A stretch of 5,903 nt of DNA, from positions 1 to 5,903 of the forward strand of contig CAUZTZ010000283.1 of the NCBI GenBank assembly GCA_963582805.1, written 5' to 3'. The notes below the pieces were generated by a model. The model made no database searches and was not told where the DNA came from. It saw nothing but the letters and a program-made list of their open reading frames with translations. This document shows, one piece after another, positions 5,621 to 5,903 of this stretch (position 1 is its first letter; each line of letters begins with the position of its first letter). Both the position numbers and the translations under genes were made by a program. This stretch comes from GCA-2687515 sp963582805 (GTDB taxonomy: Bacteria; Pseudomonadota; Alphaproteobacteria; Rhodospirillales; UBA2165).

Positions 5621-5903
5621 CTAGCGCCAAGTGCCGGTGGCGAGATAGGCGTCGGCTGCAATGGCCGCCGCCGCGCCGTCGCCCGCCGATGACGCCGCCT
5701 GACCGGCGGAACCGGTGCGCACGCACCCGGCGGCAAACAGGCCCGGCGCCATGCAGCGCAAATCCGCGTCGACGGAAACGCGGCCATCGCTGCTTAACGC
5801 CAAAACCTCTCTTAAGAAGCCGGTGTTCGGCGCCAATCCAATATAGATGAAGACGCCGTCGCAGGCTATATCATCGCCGCCCACCGATATGCCGGTTACT
5901 CCA
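5621..5903 (-). CDS. Thioredoxin-reductase-like FAD/NAD(P) oxidoreductase, C-terminal part
   Basis: Only the last 94 codons or so are in view; the frame is open to the window edge, and GTG at 5884 reads as an internal valine in G-V-T-G-I-S-V-G-G-D, so the gene begins outside. The visible part holds the C-terminal FAD-binding region of the low-molecular-weight thioredoxin reductase group: D-G-V-F-I-Y-I-G-L-A-P-N-T, then V-D-A-D-L-R-C, A-P-G-L-F-A-A-G-C-V-R-T-G-S, and the closing A-G-D-G-A-A-A-A helix. The family normally has Asp in A-A-G-D-V-R, where it contacts FAD; this protein has Cys (5723-5725). Two cysteines lie ten residues apart here, at L-R-C and A-G-C. The catalytic C-x-x-C of thioredoxin reductases would be in the missing part. 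The gene lies 27 bases upstream of the selenoprotein gene, so a shared transcript and a role as its electron donor are plausible. Related flavoproteins with other partners cannot be excluded. Confidence 0.8.
   Translation of the reverse strand, partial: GVTGISVGGDDIACDGVFIYIGLAPNTGFLREVLALSSDGRVSVDADLRCMAPGLFAAGCVRTGSAGQAASSAGDGAAAAIAADAYLATGTWR

Noticed and set aside
1..5903. tRNA, rRNA or CRISPR array, including a tRNA-Sec gene
   Set aside because: No cloverleaf-like or rRNA-like segment and no regularly spaced direct repeats were seen on reading; almost all of the window is accounted for by coding sequence.

Overview
The window looks like a piece of a high-GC proteobacterial chromosome, most likely from an alphaproteobacterium. 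That guess rests on the GC-rich codon use of the main genes and the look of the encoded families; no ribosomal marker is present to confirm it. The left 590 bases are clearly AT-richer and look like acquired DNA.

Layout, left to right. Positions 1-57 (minus strand) hold the first 19 codons of an IS5-family transposase that leaves the window. It abuts a shortened three-Cys-motif partner protein gene, tcmP (100-459, minus), which stops after about 119 residues, apparently because the IS landed in it. An AT-rich spacer (460-588) follows. Next come a stand-alone MetE-type methyltransferase (589-1710, minus) and, diverging from it across a 74-base promoter region, a LigB/DODA-type extradiol dioxygenase (1785-2579, plus). 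The dioxygenase gene converges on, and overlaps by 16 bases, the end of a second minus-strand unit.

That second unit runs right to left as a tight cluster: the C-terminal part of a thioredoxin-reductase-like flavoprotein (5621 to the window edge), a 27-base gap, a 544-residue selenoprotein of the UGSC family (5593 to 3959), a 3-base gap, and a metal-dependent amidohydrolase of the COG2159 type (3955 to 2564).

The key observation is that the UGSC gene would be broken by standard gene calling into a 96-residue piece and a 440-residue piece. They lie in the same frame and are separated by one TGA (5303-5305). Read as selenocysteine, the TGA gives a U-S-T-C redox motif (Sec97/Cys100). Directly after it lies a perfect 8-bp hairpin with a GGUC loop (5274-5293), which fits a bacterial SECIS element. 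The proposed logic is a selenium-dependent thiol/selenol redox protein made together with a flavoprotein that could reduce it and a hydrolase that may act in the same pathway. The hydrolase and dioxygenase families would suit organic acid or aromatic-compound breakdown, but no substrate can be read from the sequence.
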